Shown here piece by piece: positions 21,663 to 28,336 of a DNA stretch of 29,358 nucleotides; position 1 is the stretch's first letter; every line of letters begins with the position of its first letter. The notes under the pieces are model-generated. The model searched no databases, was not told where the DNA came from, and saw only the letters and a list, made by a program, of their open reading frames with translations. The translations under genes were made by a program, and so were the position numbers. The DNA is from a virus: positions 1 to 29,358 of the IMG/VR virus record IMGVR_UViG_3300022752_004768. One strand, given 5' to 3'.

Positions 21663-22411
21663 TGAAAAAAATATATTATTCTTGGATTATAGGCTATCCA
21701 AAGCAAGAGTATCAATCTTTAGTTTATCCATGGTATGAAGATTTTAAAAAAGCAGGCCCATTTCCAGAAGATTTTTTTAAACCACTATTAAAATCTATAG
21801 AGAATTATAATCAAGAATATCAACATTTTAAATGTCCAGCATTCCAAGAGTGGAATAGAAACATGTGGACAGTTAAACAGCCCTTTGATATAACATTTGC
21901 TTATTTAAAAGAAGCTAAAAAAATTATTCATTCTCAGTTAGGAGATGGATTTAAAGACTTTTTTCTTTTACATGAACCTACTAAAAATACAAATCATCAA
22001 GAAGCTCAATTTGCTTATCAAATTTTATTTTGGACTGAAGAAAAAAATATATGGATAGAAATTTATCCTCATCCCGAATTATCTCGTTTAAATTTAGATT
22101 TAGTTCCTGGCACTTTTTCTATATCGGATTGGACAAGACCAGTGTCTTTTGGTTTTAAAATCTTAGAGCCAGAAAAAGAAATTATATTAAAAAAGAATAC
22201 ATCTTTATATTATATAAAGTTTTTATCTAAATCAAATCCAAATGATAATTTTATTTTAGAAAATAAAAATGCTTCTGATGACTTGCTTGCAAAATTAAAT
22301 AAAGATATTAGTTTAAAATTTTATAATAAAAATGAATCATGGAGATTGATGAAATCAAGATCTGATAAATCAGAAAAGAAATGTCCGTTTTTTCATTTTT
22401 TTAAAAAATGA
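21662..22411 (+). CDS. Conserved phage protein, DUF6065-like, unknown function
   Basis: This encodes 249 aa. Motifs such as 'CPAFQEWNRNMWTVKQPFDITFAYL', 'NIWIEIYPHPELSRLNLDLVPGTFSISDWTRPVSFGF' and a terminal Cys-containing 'KKCPFFHFFKK' resemble a family of uncharacterised phage and bacterial proteins. The aromatic-rich beta pattern is unlike any enzyme I can name. Its stop overlaps the reductase start (ATGA), so they may act together. Confidence 0.6.
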   Translation: MKKIYYSWIIGYPKQEYQSLVYPWYEDFKKAGPFPEDFFKPLLKSIENYNQEYQHFKCPAFQEWNRNMWTVKQPFDITFAYLKEAKKIIHSQLGDGFKDFFLLHEPTKNTNHQEAQFAYQILFWTEEKNIWIEIYPHPELSRLNLDLVPGTFSISDWTRPVSFGFKILEPEKEIILKKNTSLYYIKFLSKSNPNDNFILENKNASDDLLAKLNKDISLKFYNKNESWRLMKSRSDKSEKKCPFFHFFKK

Positions 22412-23013
22412 ATTTCACTTTAAATTTAACAATTATTAACGGTTCTATTGGCGGCAAAAATGGCAACACAGCTTCTCTTATAAAAAAAATAAAAAGAAAA
22501 ATTATTGGTATTGATGCAAATATAAAAATTAAAATAGTACATCTTCATAAAGATTTTTATTGGCCAAAAGTAAGACATATTATCAAAGAGAGCGATGCTT
22601 TAATTTTTTGTACAGGAACATATTGGGATAGCTGGGGTTCAAATATGCAACAGCTTTTTGAAAAGATGACAGAGATTGAAGGAAAGAAACATCTATTAGG
22701 AAAACCAGCTGGAGTAATTGTTACAATGCATTCTGTTGGTGGAAAAGAAGTGGCGTCTAGAATGCAAGGCGTTCTTTGTTCTATGGGGTGTGTGCTTCCT
22801 CCATTCTCTGCTTTTGCCTATAGTTATGCAGACCATGTTGCTCATCAATCAAGATATATGGGCAAAAAATTACTAGATGATGTTTGGCATATTGAAGATT
22901 TACAAGCTTTTCTTTCTAATATTATTTCTTATTCTAAAGGGCAAAAAGATTGGAAAGTTTGGGATTATCTTGATACAGAAGCATATAATCCTACATCTGT
23001 ATGGTTAAAATAA
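22408..23013 (+). CDS. Flavodoxin-fold NAD(P)H-dependent FMN reductase
   Basis: This encodes 201 aa. The FMN phosphate loop is 'NGSIGGKNGNTASLI' near the N-terminus; 'ALIFCTGTYWDSWGSNMQQLFEKMTEIEG' contacts the isoalloxazine ring, and 'KPAGVIVTMHSVGGKEVASRMQGVLCSMGCVLPP' is the third flavin region. It likely reduces FMN or quinones/azo compounds using NAD(P)H. It is an auxiliary metabolic gene, unusual beside phage tRNA and glycan genes. The stop is 2 nt before the tRNA-Ser 5' end. Confidence 0.85.
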   Translation: MNFTLNLTIINGSIGGKNGNTASLIKKIKRKIIGIDANIKIKIVHLHKDFYWPKVRHIIKESDALIFCTGTYWDSWGSNMQQLFEKMTEIEGKKHLLGKPAGVIVTMHSVGGKEVASRMQGVLCSMGCVLPPFSAFAYSYADHVAHQSRYMGKKLLDDVWHIEDLQAFLSNIISYSKGQKDWKVWDYLDTEAYNPTSVWLK

Positions 23014-23015
23014 TT

Positions 23016-23103
23016 GGAACGATGGCTGAGAGGTCTAAAGCAGAAGCCTACTAAGCTTCCGATGGTTTAATATCATCCGTAGGTTCGAATCCTACTCGTT
23101 CCG
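23016..23103 (+). tRNA. Type II tRNA-Ser-like, anticodon ACT
   Basis: An 88-nt cloverleaf: acceptor GGAACGA/TCGTTCC, D-arm GCT/AGC, anticodon stem GAAGC/GCTTC with loop CTACTAA (anticodon ACT), long variable arm GATG...CATC, T-arm GTAGG/CCTAC with TTCGAAT, discriminator G, no CCA. The variable arm and G73 indicate serine. Anticodon ACT (codon AGT) is very rare; GCT is the norm. The cloverleaf is otherwise regular, so it looks functional. Confidence 0.9.
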
Positions 23104-23109
23104 AATATC

Positions 23110-23138
23110 ATATTTGCTAATGAAAAAATGCCAAATAT
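23110..23138 (+). repeat. Dyad repeat copy 1
   Basis: ATATTTG (23110-23116), 15 nt, CAAATAT (23132-23138), with the internal CTAAT...AAAAA...C shared with the other copies. It lies between tRNA-Ser and the promoter TTGACA at 23141. Confidence 0.75.
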
Positions 23139-23140
23139 AC

Positions 23141-23169
23141 TTGACAAAACCCTAATATCCATATATAAT
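23141..23169 (+). promoter_or_regulatory. Consensus sigma70 promoter, -10 box 8 nt from ATG 23178
   Basis: Perfect TTGACA (23141-23146), 17 nt, perfect TATAAT (23164-23169). The expected start (6-8 nt after the -10) coincides with ATG 23178. It begins 2 nt after dyad copy 1. No SD. Confidence 0.85.
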
Positions 23170-23177
23170 ATATTAAT

Positions 23178-23471
23178 ATGAATAAAATTAAAACACTAGC
23201 ATTAGTTGCACTATTCTTTAGCTCTTTAGCTATAGCCGATTCTGGAACTCAAAATGAATCAACTCCAGTAGCAGATGGTTTTCTATCTGCTGGAGATCTT
23301 GTAATTGTTCGTCCAATTTCAACCGCAGCAACTATTGGTGCATTTGGAATTTTTGCAGTAGTAGCACCATTTACTGAAATGGCAGGATGCACAGAAGAAA
23401 CTTACGAAGGTCTTGTAGAAAAGACTGGAAAATTTTCTTTTGATCGTGATCTTGGCGATTTTAAAAAGTAA
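23178..23471 (+). CDS. Small exported protein with hydrophobic core
   Basis: This encodes 97 aa. A signal peptide with AxA-type site (MNKIKTLALVALFFSSLAIA|DSG) is followed by a hydrophobic stretch 'VRPISTAATIGAFGIFAVVAPFTEMAG' and 'LVEKTGKFSFDRDLGDF'. The 'RP...ATxxGxxxFxxxxPF...F.FxRxLGxF' layout resembles a family of small envelope proteins of Gammaproteobacteria, suggesting host-derived acquisition. It is likely inner-membrane or periplasmic. Its promoter is the strongest in the window. The stop overlaps the first base of dyad copy 2. Confidence 0.65.
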   Translation: MNKIKTLALVALFFSSLAIADSGTQNESTPVADGFLSAGDLVIVRPISTAATIGAFGIFAVVAPFTEMAGCTEETYEGLVEKTGKFSFDRDLGDFKK

Positions 23472-23499
23472 TATTTGCTAATTAAAAATTCCCAAATAT
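23471..23499 (+). repeat. Dyad repeat copy 2, ending at ATG 23500
   Basis: ATATTTG (23471-23477), 15 nt, CAAATAT (23493-23499), directly abutting the start codon of the RmlC-like gene. It has no TATAAT-type -10 box, so the element itself may set expression. Confidence 0.8.
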
Positions 23500-24000
23500 A
23501 TGGAATTGCCATCTAATATTGAGCAGTTCCAGCAAGATCCTCCATTGGAAATTGCGAAATCTAGTATTATTAATGATAATATTAATATTGATGAAGTAGT
23601 TATCGAGCGTTTAAATCCTAATTGTGATAAAAGAGGATGTTTGATAGAATTATTAACAACCAGAGATAGCATACAAGAGCCTATTGTTCATGTTTATAAA
23701 GTTGTAGCAGAGGGTGGAAGTAAAAGAGGATGGGTATATCACAAATGGCAAAAAGATAGATTAACTTTTACAGAAGGTAATTTTAATGTTTATCTTTTAG
23801 ATGTAAAAGAAAATTCAAAAACAAAAGGCAATAAAATGATTCTTAATCTTGGTGAACACAATAAAGTTAGATTAACTATTCCACCATTTGTTGCTCATAG
23901 GGTAGATAATATAGGAGAAAAAGCATCTTTCATTAATATGCCAACTAATTTTTACGATCCAAATAATCCAGATAAATTTAGATATAAAATAAAAGATTAA
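23500..24000 (+). CDS. RmlC-like cupin (dTDP-sugar epimerase/isomerase family)
   Basis: This encodes 166 aa. RmlC-type pattern: 'DKRGCLIELLT', 'VHVYKVVAEGGSKRGWVYHKWQKDRLTF' (RGxxxH region with candidate catalytic His), 'FNVYLLDVKENSKTKGNKMILNLGEHNKVRLTIPPFVAHRV' and the family C-terminal 'FINMPTNFYDPNNPDKFRY'. It likely acts on an NDP-4-keto-sugar in surface or DNA glycan synthesis. The classic Lys of 'QxKLV' is replaced by Arg (DRLTF), so catalysis could differ. The glycosyltransferase starts at the very next base. Confidence 0.78.
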   Translation: MELPSNIEQFQQDPPLEIAKSSIINDNINIDEVVIERLNPNCDKRGCLIELLTTRDSIQEPIVHVYKVVAEGGSKRGWVYHKWQKDRLTFTEGNFNVYLLDVKENSKTKGNKMILNLGEHNKVRLTIPPFVAHRVDNIGEKASFINMPTNFYDPNNPDKFRYKIKD

Positions 24001-24927
24001 ATGAATCCTTTAATAAGTATAATTATTCCCACATATAATTGGAGTAGTGCTTTAAAATTAGCAATCAAAACTGCTCTTTGGCAAAGTTATCAGAATTTTG
24101 AAATTATAGTAGTTGGAGATTGTTGCACGGACGATTCAGAACAAATAGTAAAATCTTTTAATGATTCAAGAATCAAATGGTTTAATTTAGAACAAAATAG
24201 CGGTAGTCAATCAATTCCTAATAATTTTGGTATTGAAAAATCTAAAGGCGAATATATAGCCCATCTTGGTCATGATGATGTATGGCATCCAAAACATTTA
24301 GAATATTTATTGCAATATTTAGATCAATTTGATTTTTTTCATTCTTTGTGCGTATCTATTGGGCCAGATAATGAAGAAACAAAACAAAAAAATAAAATGA
24401 TGTTATATGGACTTAATACTCATCAAAACGAAAATGATGATATGTTTTTTGTACCGCCATCTTGTTTTATGTATAAAAGATCTTTATATGAAAAAGTTGG
24501 AGCTTGGAAACATTATAAAGAAATTTATAATAATCCAGATGTTGATTTTGTTTTAAGATGTTTTAAAAAATCTATTGGTAAAGTCTTTTGTTCTAATAAA
24601 TTAACATCTTTTAAATTTAACTCCGCTTGGAGAAAAGATTCTTATATTATTAAACCTACCCATCAACAAGAACTTTTTATAAACAAATTAATCAAAAATG
24701 AAGATTTTTTCAATAAAGCTATAATTGAATTAGCTGGACATTATAAGAGTTTAATTGGATGGCAAAACGCAGATTCTTCGACATTTGATTGTGCTTTATT
24801 TATTTTACAAAATTATTTTATAATTCATCCAATGACAGCGTTTAGGATGAAAGAAATAGAGACTTCAGATAAACCGAAGGGATTTGGAGTAACAGAGGCT
24901 AGAATTTATAGAGGATTAGAAAAATAA
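24001..24927 (+). CDS. Family 2 glycosyltransferase (GT-A fold)
   Basis: This encodes 308 aa. The N-terminal GT2 domain is clear: 'LISIIIPTYNWSSALKLAIKTALWQSYQNFEIIVVGDCCTDDSEQIV' and 'GEYIAHLGHDDVWHPKHLEYL', where HDD is the DxD-like metal site. 'FVPPSCFMYKRSLYEKVGAWKHY...DVDFVLRCF' is the acceptor region with ED-like catalytic Asp. The C-terminal ~80 aa are helical without membrane segments. It starts immediately after the RmlC-like gene, so both probably build one glycan. The preceding reverse GT (10189-11277) is of the other fold. Confidence 0.9.
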   Translation: MNPLISIIIPTYNWSSALKLAIKTALWQSYQNFEIIVVGDCCTDDSEQIVKSFNDSRIKWFNLEQNSGSQSIPNNFGIEKSKGEYIAHLGHDDVWHPKHLEYLLQYLDQFDFFHSLCVSIGPDNEETKQKNKMMLYGLNTHQNENDDMFFVPPSCFMYKRSLYEKVGAWKHYKEIYNNPDVDFVLRCFKKSIGKVFCSNKLTSFKFNSAWRKDSYIIKPTHQQELFINKLIKNEDFFNKAIIELAGHYKSLIGWQNADSSTFDCALFILQNYFIIHPMTAFRMKEIETSDKPKGFGVTEARIYRGLEK

Positions 24928-24955
24928 TATTTATGAATACAAAAACGCCAAATAT
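24927..24955 (+). repeat. Dyad repeat copy 3 (degenerate left arm)
   Basis: ATATTTA (24927-24933), 15 nt, CAAATAT (24949-24955). It overlaps the GT2 stop and lies 33 bp before copy 4, in tandem. Confidence 0.65.
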
Positions 24956-24959
24956 AGCT

Positions 24960-24988
24960 GTATTTGCTAACAAGAAAAAACCAAATAT
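24960..24988 (+). repeat. Dyad repeat copy 4, ending at ATG 24989
   Basis: GTATTTG (24960-24966), 15 nt, CAAATAT (24982-24988), directly before the ATG of a 58-aa gene, as with copy 2. Confidence 0.75.
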
Positions 24989-25165
24989 ATGAACGAAAAA
25001 AGTGCAAATAATGGGGCTGGAAAAGGGGATAAACCAAGAAATTGTTTCTCTAATAGTTTTAAACAAAACTATGATAGTATAGATTGGAAAAAAGAAAATC
25101 AAAAGTCGTTGATTAAAAAAGAATTAAAAAAGCAAAACGGCTCATCAACATATATTTACAAATAA
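24989..25165 (+). CDS. Small conserved phage protein (58 aa)
   Basis: It encodes MNEKSANNGAGKGDKPRNCF followed by 'FKQNYDSIDWKKENQ' and a Lys-rich end. The 'GxGDxPRxxFSxxFxxNYDxIxW' pattern recurs in small phage proteins of unknown function. The start abuts dyad copy 4. Spacing and codon use are normal for coding DNA in this window. Confidence 0.65.
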   Translation: MNEKSANNGAGKGDKPRNCFSNSFKQNYDSIDWKKENQKSLIKKELKKQNGSSTYIYK

Positions 25166-25167
25166 AT

Positions 25168-25257
25168 ATGAAACATAAAACATTTGAATTATTTGTGGTA
25201 GTTCTTGGTGTGATTGCTAATATAGTCCTTATTGTCAATGCTATACATCATTGGTGA
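25168..25257 (+). CDS. 29-aa single-span membrane microprotein (putative)
   Basis: The frame begins MKHKTFELFVVVLGVIANIV and ends LIVNAIHHW: a charged start, one hydrophobic helix of about 19 residues and a polar His/Trp end. It lies 2 nt after the previous stop, probably in the same transcript. The clear membrane-helix composition argues for a real product, but short length keeps this tentative. Confidence 0.45.
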   Translation: MKHKTFELFVVVLGVIANIVLIVNAIHHW

Positions 25258-25263
25258 TAGTGC

Positions 25264-25292
25264 TTGACTATATTTGTATATTATCTTAATAT
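25264..25292 (+). promoter_or_regulatory. Sigma70-like promoter, -10 box 6 nt from ATG 25299
   Basis: TTGACT (25264-25269), 17 nt, TAATAT (25287-25292), GGTAGT, ATG 25299. The geometry is identical to the site at 20946-20974. Confidence 0.7.
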
Positions 25293-25298
25293 GGTAGT

Positions 25299-26198
25299 AT
25301 GAGTAGAAAAGGTGTTTGTTGTATTGTCTTATCTCTTGCAGAGAGAGATGAGCCAATCAAATTTAATACTATGACTTATGCTAGGTTTTCTGCTATGAGC
25401 AGAGGAGAGGCGTTATCTACTCTTTCTTCACGCATATTAAACAATATGCTTACTACATATCACTATATTAAGTATTGTGCTAACCATAATCATACATACA
25501 GACTTTCTTCTGATCTATTTCCTCTCATTACTTACGATAAAGCTAATGTATCATTACAAGATTTACCAGACTACAATAGAATTGTAGATCAATTTAATAA
25601 TATCAAGAAACTTGTTCAATCTACAAATGTTCGTATCTCTTGTCATCCTAGCGAGTTTAATGTTCTTGCTAGTGATAACGACAATGCAGTAGATAAAACA
25701 ATAAAAGAATTAAATCACTATGGTTGGTTTATGACGCAAATTGGTTGTCCACTTAATTATGATGCACCTATGAATATGCACATACATAATGCAAAAGGCA
25801 ATCTTAACGATGTAGTAAAAAAGTTTATGAGTAACTTTGAAAGACTATCAAATGATGTTAAGTTTAGATTAGTTATTGAGAATGATGACAAAGACACTTG
25901 CTGGTCTATTAAGAAACTTATGAAGTATTTTCATTCTGTATCTAATATTCCTATCACATTCGATTATCTTCATCACAAATGTCATCCAGATAATCTATCA
26001 GAGGAACAAGCATTTCATCTCGCAAGAATTACTTGGGGTAATCATACTCCGCTATTTCATTATTCAGAAAGTATTGTTGGACATAAAAACCCTCGCAAAC
26101 ACGCTGACTATGCAACTACTTTGCCCAACACATACGGACATAATATAGATGTAGATTTTGAATTAAAAATGAAAGAACAATCTTTTGCTAAACTATGA
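25299..26198 (+). CDS. uvsE: UV-damage endonuclease UvdE/UvsE
   Basis: This encodes 299 aa, the length of bacterial UvsE. TIM-barrel metal motifs: 'YRLSSDLFP', 'RISCHPSEFNVLAS', 'MNMHIHNAKGN', 'RLVIENDDK', 'PITFDYLHHKCHPD', 'FHYSES...NPRKHADYAT', 'DVDFELKMKEQSF'. These His/Glu/Asp residues bind the metal trio that nicks DNA 5' of cyclobutane dimers and 6-4 photoproducts. It would repair phage DNA in sunlight. It is the first gene of its unit with a leaderless-type promoter and overlaps the HNH gene by 4 nt. Confidence 0.93.
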   Translation: MSRKGVCCIVLSLAERDEPIKFNTMTYARFSAMSRGEALSTLSSRILNNMLTTYHYIKYCANHNHTYRLSSDLFPLITYDKANVSLQDLPDYNRIVDQFNNIKKLVQSTNVRISCHPSEFNVLASDNDNAVDKTIKELNHYGWFMTQIGCPLNYDAPMNMHIHNAKGNLNDVVKKFMSNFERLSNDVKFRLVIENDDKDTCWSIKKLMKYFHSVSNIPITFDYLHHKCHPDNLSEEQAFHLARITWGNHTPLFHYSESIVGHKNPRKHADYATTLPNTYGHNIDVDFELKMKEQSFAKL

Positions 26199-26710
26199 AA
26201 AAAGAAAGAACATTAATTAAACACTTTCCAAAAGGAAAAGAAGATATTGATAAATATTTTATCGTAGATGAAGAAAATCAAAAAGTTTGGAATAGAAAAA
26301 CAGGAAACCTATTAAAGTTTTATCCTAACAAAGAAAACTATCCTAGATTTTCTATAAGGATCAATAAAAAACAAATTCATATAAAAGTTCATCAATTTTT
26401 TTGGTATTATAGATATAATTATCTTCCAGAAGAAATAGATCATATAGATCGGGACAGATCAAATTATAAATTAGAAAATTTAAGACCAGCAACATCAAGA
26501 CAAAACAATCTAAATGCCGTATGGAATAAAAGAACAAAAAAATATATTCCAAAACATATTTATCAAGTAGGTGGCAAAAAAAGTTATTTTGTTAGAATAG
26601 ATAATAAATATATAGGATGTTCTTTAAATTTAGATGAAGCAATTAAAATGCGTGACGAAGCATATAAAATTATCTATTCAGAAGAAGATAAGAAATATTT
26701 ACCAATATGA
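26195..26710 (+). CDS. HNH homing-type endonuclease with AP2-like DNA-binding part
   Basis: This encodes 171 aa. An HNH core lies at about 62-96: 'IKVHQFFWYYRYNYLPEEIDHIDRDRSNYKLENLRPAT' shape with H66, D82-H83 and N90/N95. The C-terminal 'KSYFVRIDNKYIGCSLNLDEAIKMRDEA' is a NUMOD/AP2-like recognition module. Free-standing HNH enzymes of this layout are mobile in phages. Its ATG overlaps the uvsE stop and its stop overlaps the next gene, so it is integrated without breaking the operon. Confidence 0.85.
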   Translation: MKKERTLIKHFPKGKEDIDKYFIVDEENQKVWNRKTGNLLKFYPNKENYPRFSIRINKKQIHIKVHQFFWYYRYNYLPEEIDHIDRDRSNYKLENLRPATSRQNNLNAVWNKRTKKYIPKHIYQVGGKKSYFVRIDNKYIGCSLNLDEAIKMRDEAYKIIYSEEDKKYLPI

Positions 26711-27087
26711 GCAAAGGAAGAAAGCGTAAGCCTTTTACAAAACTTTTAAGAAATGTTAAAAACTCTGGTTCAAGGGCTAGAGCTATGACTAAAAAAAGAT
26801 TAGGCGAATATATAAAGATTGAAGTAAATGAAAATGATCTTGAAGAATTGTGGAATAAACAAAGTGCAAAATGTTTTTGGCTTGATATTACTTTAAAATT
26901 AGATTGGCTTTATGAAAAGTGGCATCCTCTTGCTCCTAGTGTAGATAGACTACAAGAAACTAAAGGATATGTCAAGGATAATATTGTTATATCATCTAGA
27001 TTAGCAAATTTAGGCAGATTAAAGTATGATACAGAAAAGTATAAAGATGTTATGAAATATGTCAAAGGACAAATAAATGAGATTTAA
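26707..27087 (+). CDS. Second His-Me finger/HNH-like endonuclease
   Basis: This encodes 126 aa. 'LWNKQSAKCFWLDITLKLDWLYEKWHPLAPSVDRLQETKGYVKDNIVISSRLANLGR' matches the phage endonuclease pattern C-x-W...LAPSVDR...KGY..DN (D80-R81, N92). The basic N-terminus likely contacts DNA. It directly follows the HNH gene and precedes a DUF3027-like protein with 11 nt overlap. The catalytic His normally in the first strand could be H73. Two endonucleases in tandem indicate a mobile hot spot. Confidence 0.75.
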   Translation: MSKGRKRKPFTKLLRNVKNSGSRARAMTKKRLGEYIKIEVNENDLEELWNKQSAKCFWLDITLKLDWLYEKWHPLAPSVDRLQETKGYVKDNIVISSRLANLGRLKYDTEKYKDVMKYVKGQINEI

Positions 27088-27340
27088 TTTAGATCACGAT
27101 TATTTTTTAAAAAATGTTAAGAGATTGCCAGAAGATTATAAACCTTTTGGACAGGTAGAAAGATGGGCTAATCCAGAAATAGATTATCCAGATTGCTCTA
27201 TGGGATGTAAATATTACGCTCCTTTACAGGGGAAATTTGGAAGCGATTGGGGAGTATGCCTTAACTCTGATAGTCATAGATGCGGATTATTGACTTTTGA
27301 ACACCAAGGATGCCAAAAATTTAAGTTTGACAAAAGTTAA
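27077..27340 (+). CDS. DUF3027-like zinc-binding protein
   Basis: This encodes 87 aa: 'PDCSMGCKYYAPLQGKFGSDWGVCLNSDSHRCGLLTFEHQGCQKFKFD'. Five Cys (CSMGC, VC, RC, GC) and a conserved 'DWGVC...SxRxGLLTFEHxGC' are family features. It is a small cytoplasmic protein of unknown role. Its last codons contain the TTGACA of the next promoter. Confidence 0.7.
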   Translation: MRFNLDHDYFLKNVKRLPEDYKPFGQVERWANPEIDYPDCSMGCKYYAPLQGKFGSDWGVCLNSDSHRCGLLTFEHQGCQKFKFDKS

Positions 27341-27354
27341 TAAAAGTATATAAT
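27327..27354 (+). promoter_or_regulatory. Sigma70 promoter, -10 box 8 nt from ATG 27363
   Basis: Perfect TTGACA (27327-27332), 16 nt, perfect TATAAT (27349-27354), 8 nt, ATG 27363. The -35 overlaps the 3' end of the DUF3027-like gene. Confidence 0.75.
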
Positions 27355-27362
27355 AGATTATT

Positions 27363-28025
27363 ATGGGATTATTTAATTATGTAAGAGTAGAACAAGAGCT
27401 TCCTTTGGATGCTACACTAAAGGTATTGAATCATAATTGGCGTGATGAAGAATATCAAACCAAAGAGCTTGAAGATAATGTTATGGCTACTTATATTTTA
27501 AGAGATAATAAATTATTTGAGGAAATAATTGAAGGACATCACGAACCAAAGTCTAAAGAAGAATTAGAAGAAGATAAGAAAATATATGGCAAGAGATTTT
27601 GTTCTATTTGGACTGATAAATTTGTTGTTGATAAAAAGTATGAGAAGTTTAGGAATGATTATACTGGCACTTTTGTTTTTGGTTGTGTAGTAAATGGCGA
27701 GACTATTGATAGCACAGATTTCTTTCCAGATTGGAAAGCTGTTGTTGTGGATGGAATTGTAAAAGAAATTACTATTCTTCCAGAATATACCAAGTTTTCT
27801 AGCAAAGATCGAATTGAAAATCAATTAAAATTTGACGAGGAACTTGCAACTCATAATAGAAAAATGAAATGTCCAGTTTATAATTTCTATTATACTTATT
27901 ATGTTCAAGCTGTTGAAAGATTTAGTTGGAAGATTCAAAGGTTAATCTCTCAAGCTATTAGAGGTTTAGATTGGGTTAATTGGAAGGGAATCAGACTGCT
28001 TGTTAAAATCTTGACACCTAGATGA
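27363..28025 (+). CDS. Conserved hypothetical protein
   Basis: This encodes 220 aa starting MGLFNYVRVEQELPLDATLK, with 'EYQTKELEDN' and 'YILRDNKLFEE' near the start. This pattern is seen in phage and bacterial proteins that begin MGLFDYV. The C-terminal 60 aa are Trp/Tyr rich ('YYTYYVQAVERFSWKIQRLISQAIRGLDWVNWKG') and may be amphipathic, possibly membrane-contacting. No enzyme motif. The stop overlaps a tiny following ORF. Confidence 0.6.
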   Translation: MGLFNYVRVEQELPLDATLKVLNHNWRDEEYQTKELEDNVMATYILRDNKLFEEIIEGHHEPKSKEELEEDKKIYGKRFCSIWTDKFVVDKKYEKFRNDYTGTFVFGCVVNGETIDSTDFFPDWKAVVVDGIVKEITILPEYTKFSSKDRIENQLKFDEELATHNRKMKCPVYNFYYTYYVQAVERFSWKIQRLISQAIRGLDWVNWKGIRLLVKILTPR

Positions 28026-28120
28026 ATAGAATTAATTTTGAATTTGACGAACCATCAGAAGATATTAAAAAAATAGAACACTTATTTAAGAATCTTCCAC
28101 CAATGGCAGATTTAAAATGA
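28022..28120 (+). CDS. 32-aa acidic microprotein (putative)
   Basis: Sequence begins MNRINFEFDEPSEDIKKIEH and ends FKNLPPMADLK. It overlaps both the preceding stop and the next ATG by 4 nt, the same coupling used by the certain genes here, which supports it being translated. No domain is recognised. Confidence 0.5.
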   Translation: MNRINFEFDEPSEDIKKIEHLFKNLPPMADLK

Positions 28121-28305
28121 AAAACCCTCATATTCTTGAAGTAAAAGAAAAAGATGGCTATTTATATGTTGAATTGCCAAATTCTTTAATGAAAAAAATG
28201 GGTTGGAAAATTGGTGATAATATAGATTGGCACGATAATAAAGATGGCACTTGGAGTTTGCTAAAAGTCGCAACTCCTTCTAAATCAAAAAAAAACAAAA
28301 TTTGA
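28117..28305 (+). CDS. SpoVT/AbrB-like DNA-binding protein
   Basis: This encodes 62 aa: 'DGYLYVELPNSLMKKMGWKIGDNIDWHDNKDGTWSLLKV' fits the swapped-hairpin AbrB fold (beta-LPxxxxxxxGWxxGDxxxW-beta), followed by a Lys-rich tail. It probably dimerises and binds DNA, maybe as a phage transcription regulator. The next gene's promoter TTGACA overlaps its stop. Confidence 0.65.
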   Translation: MKNPHILEVKEKDGYLYVELPNSLMKKMGWKIGDNIDWHDNKDGTWSLLKVATPSKSKKNKI

Positions 28306-28330
28306 CAAGTTGGTTAATCCAGTATAGACT
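28302..28330 (+). promoter_or_regulatory. Sigma70-like promoter, -10 box 6 nt from GTG 28337
   Basis: TTGACA (28302-28307), 17 nt, TAGACT (28325-28330), GGAGTT, GTG 28337. The same 6-nt spacing is seen even with a GTG start. GGAG is too close to serve as an SD. Confidence 0.55.
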
Positions 28331-28336
28331 GGAGTT

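Noticed and set aside
23110-24988. CRISPR array
   Set aside because: Only four short copies, with genes rather than uniform spacers between three of them; no cas genes.
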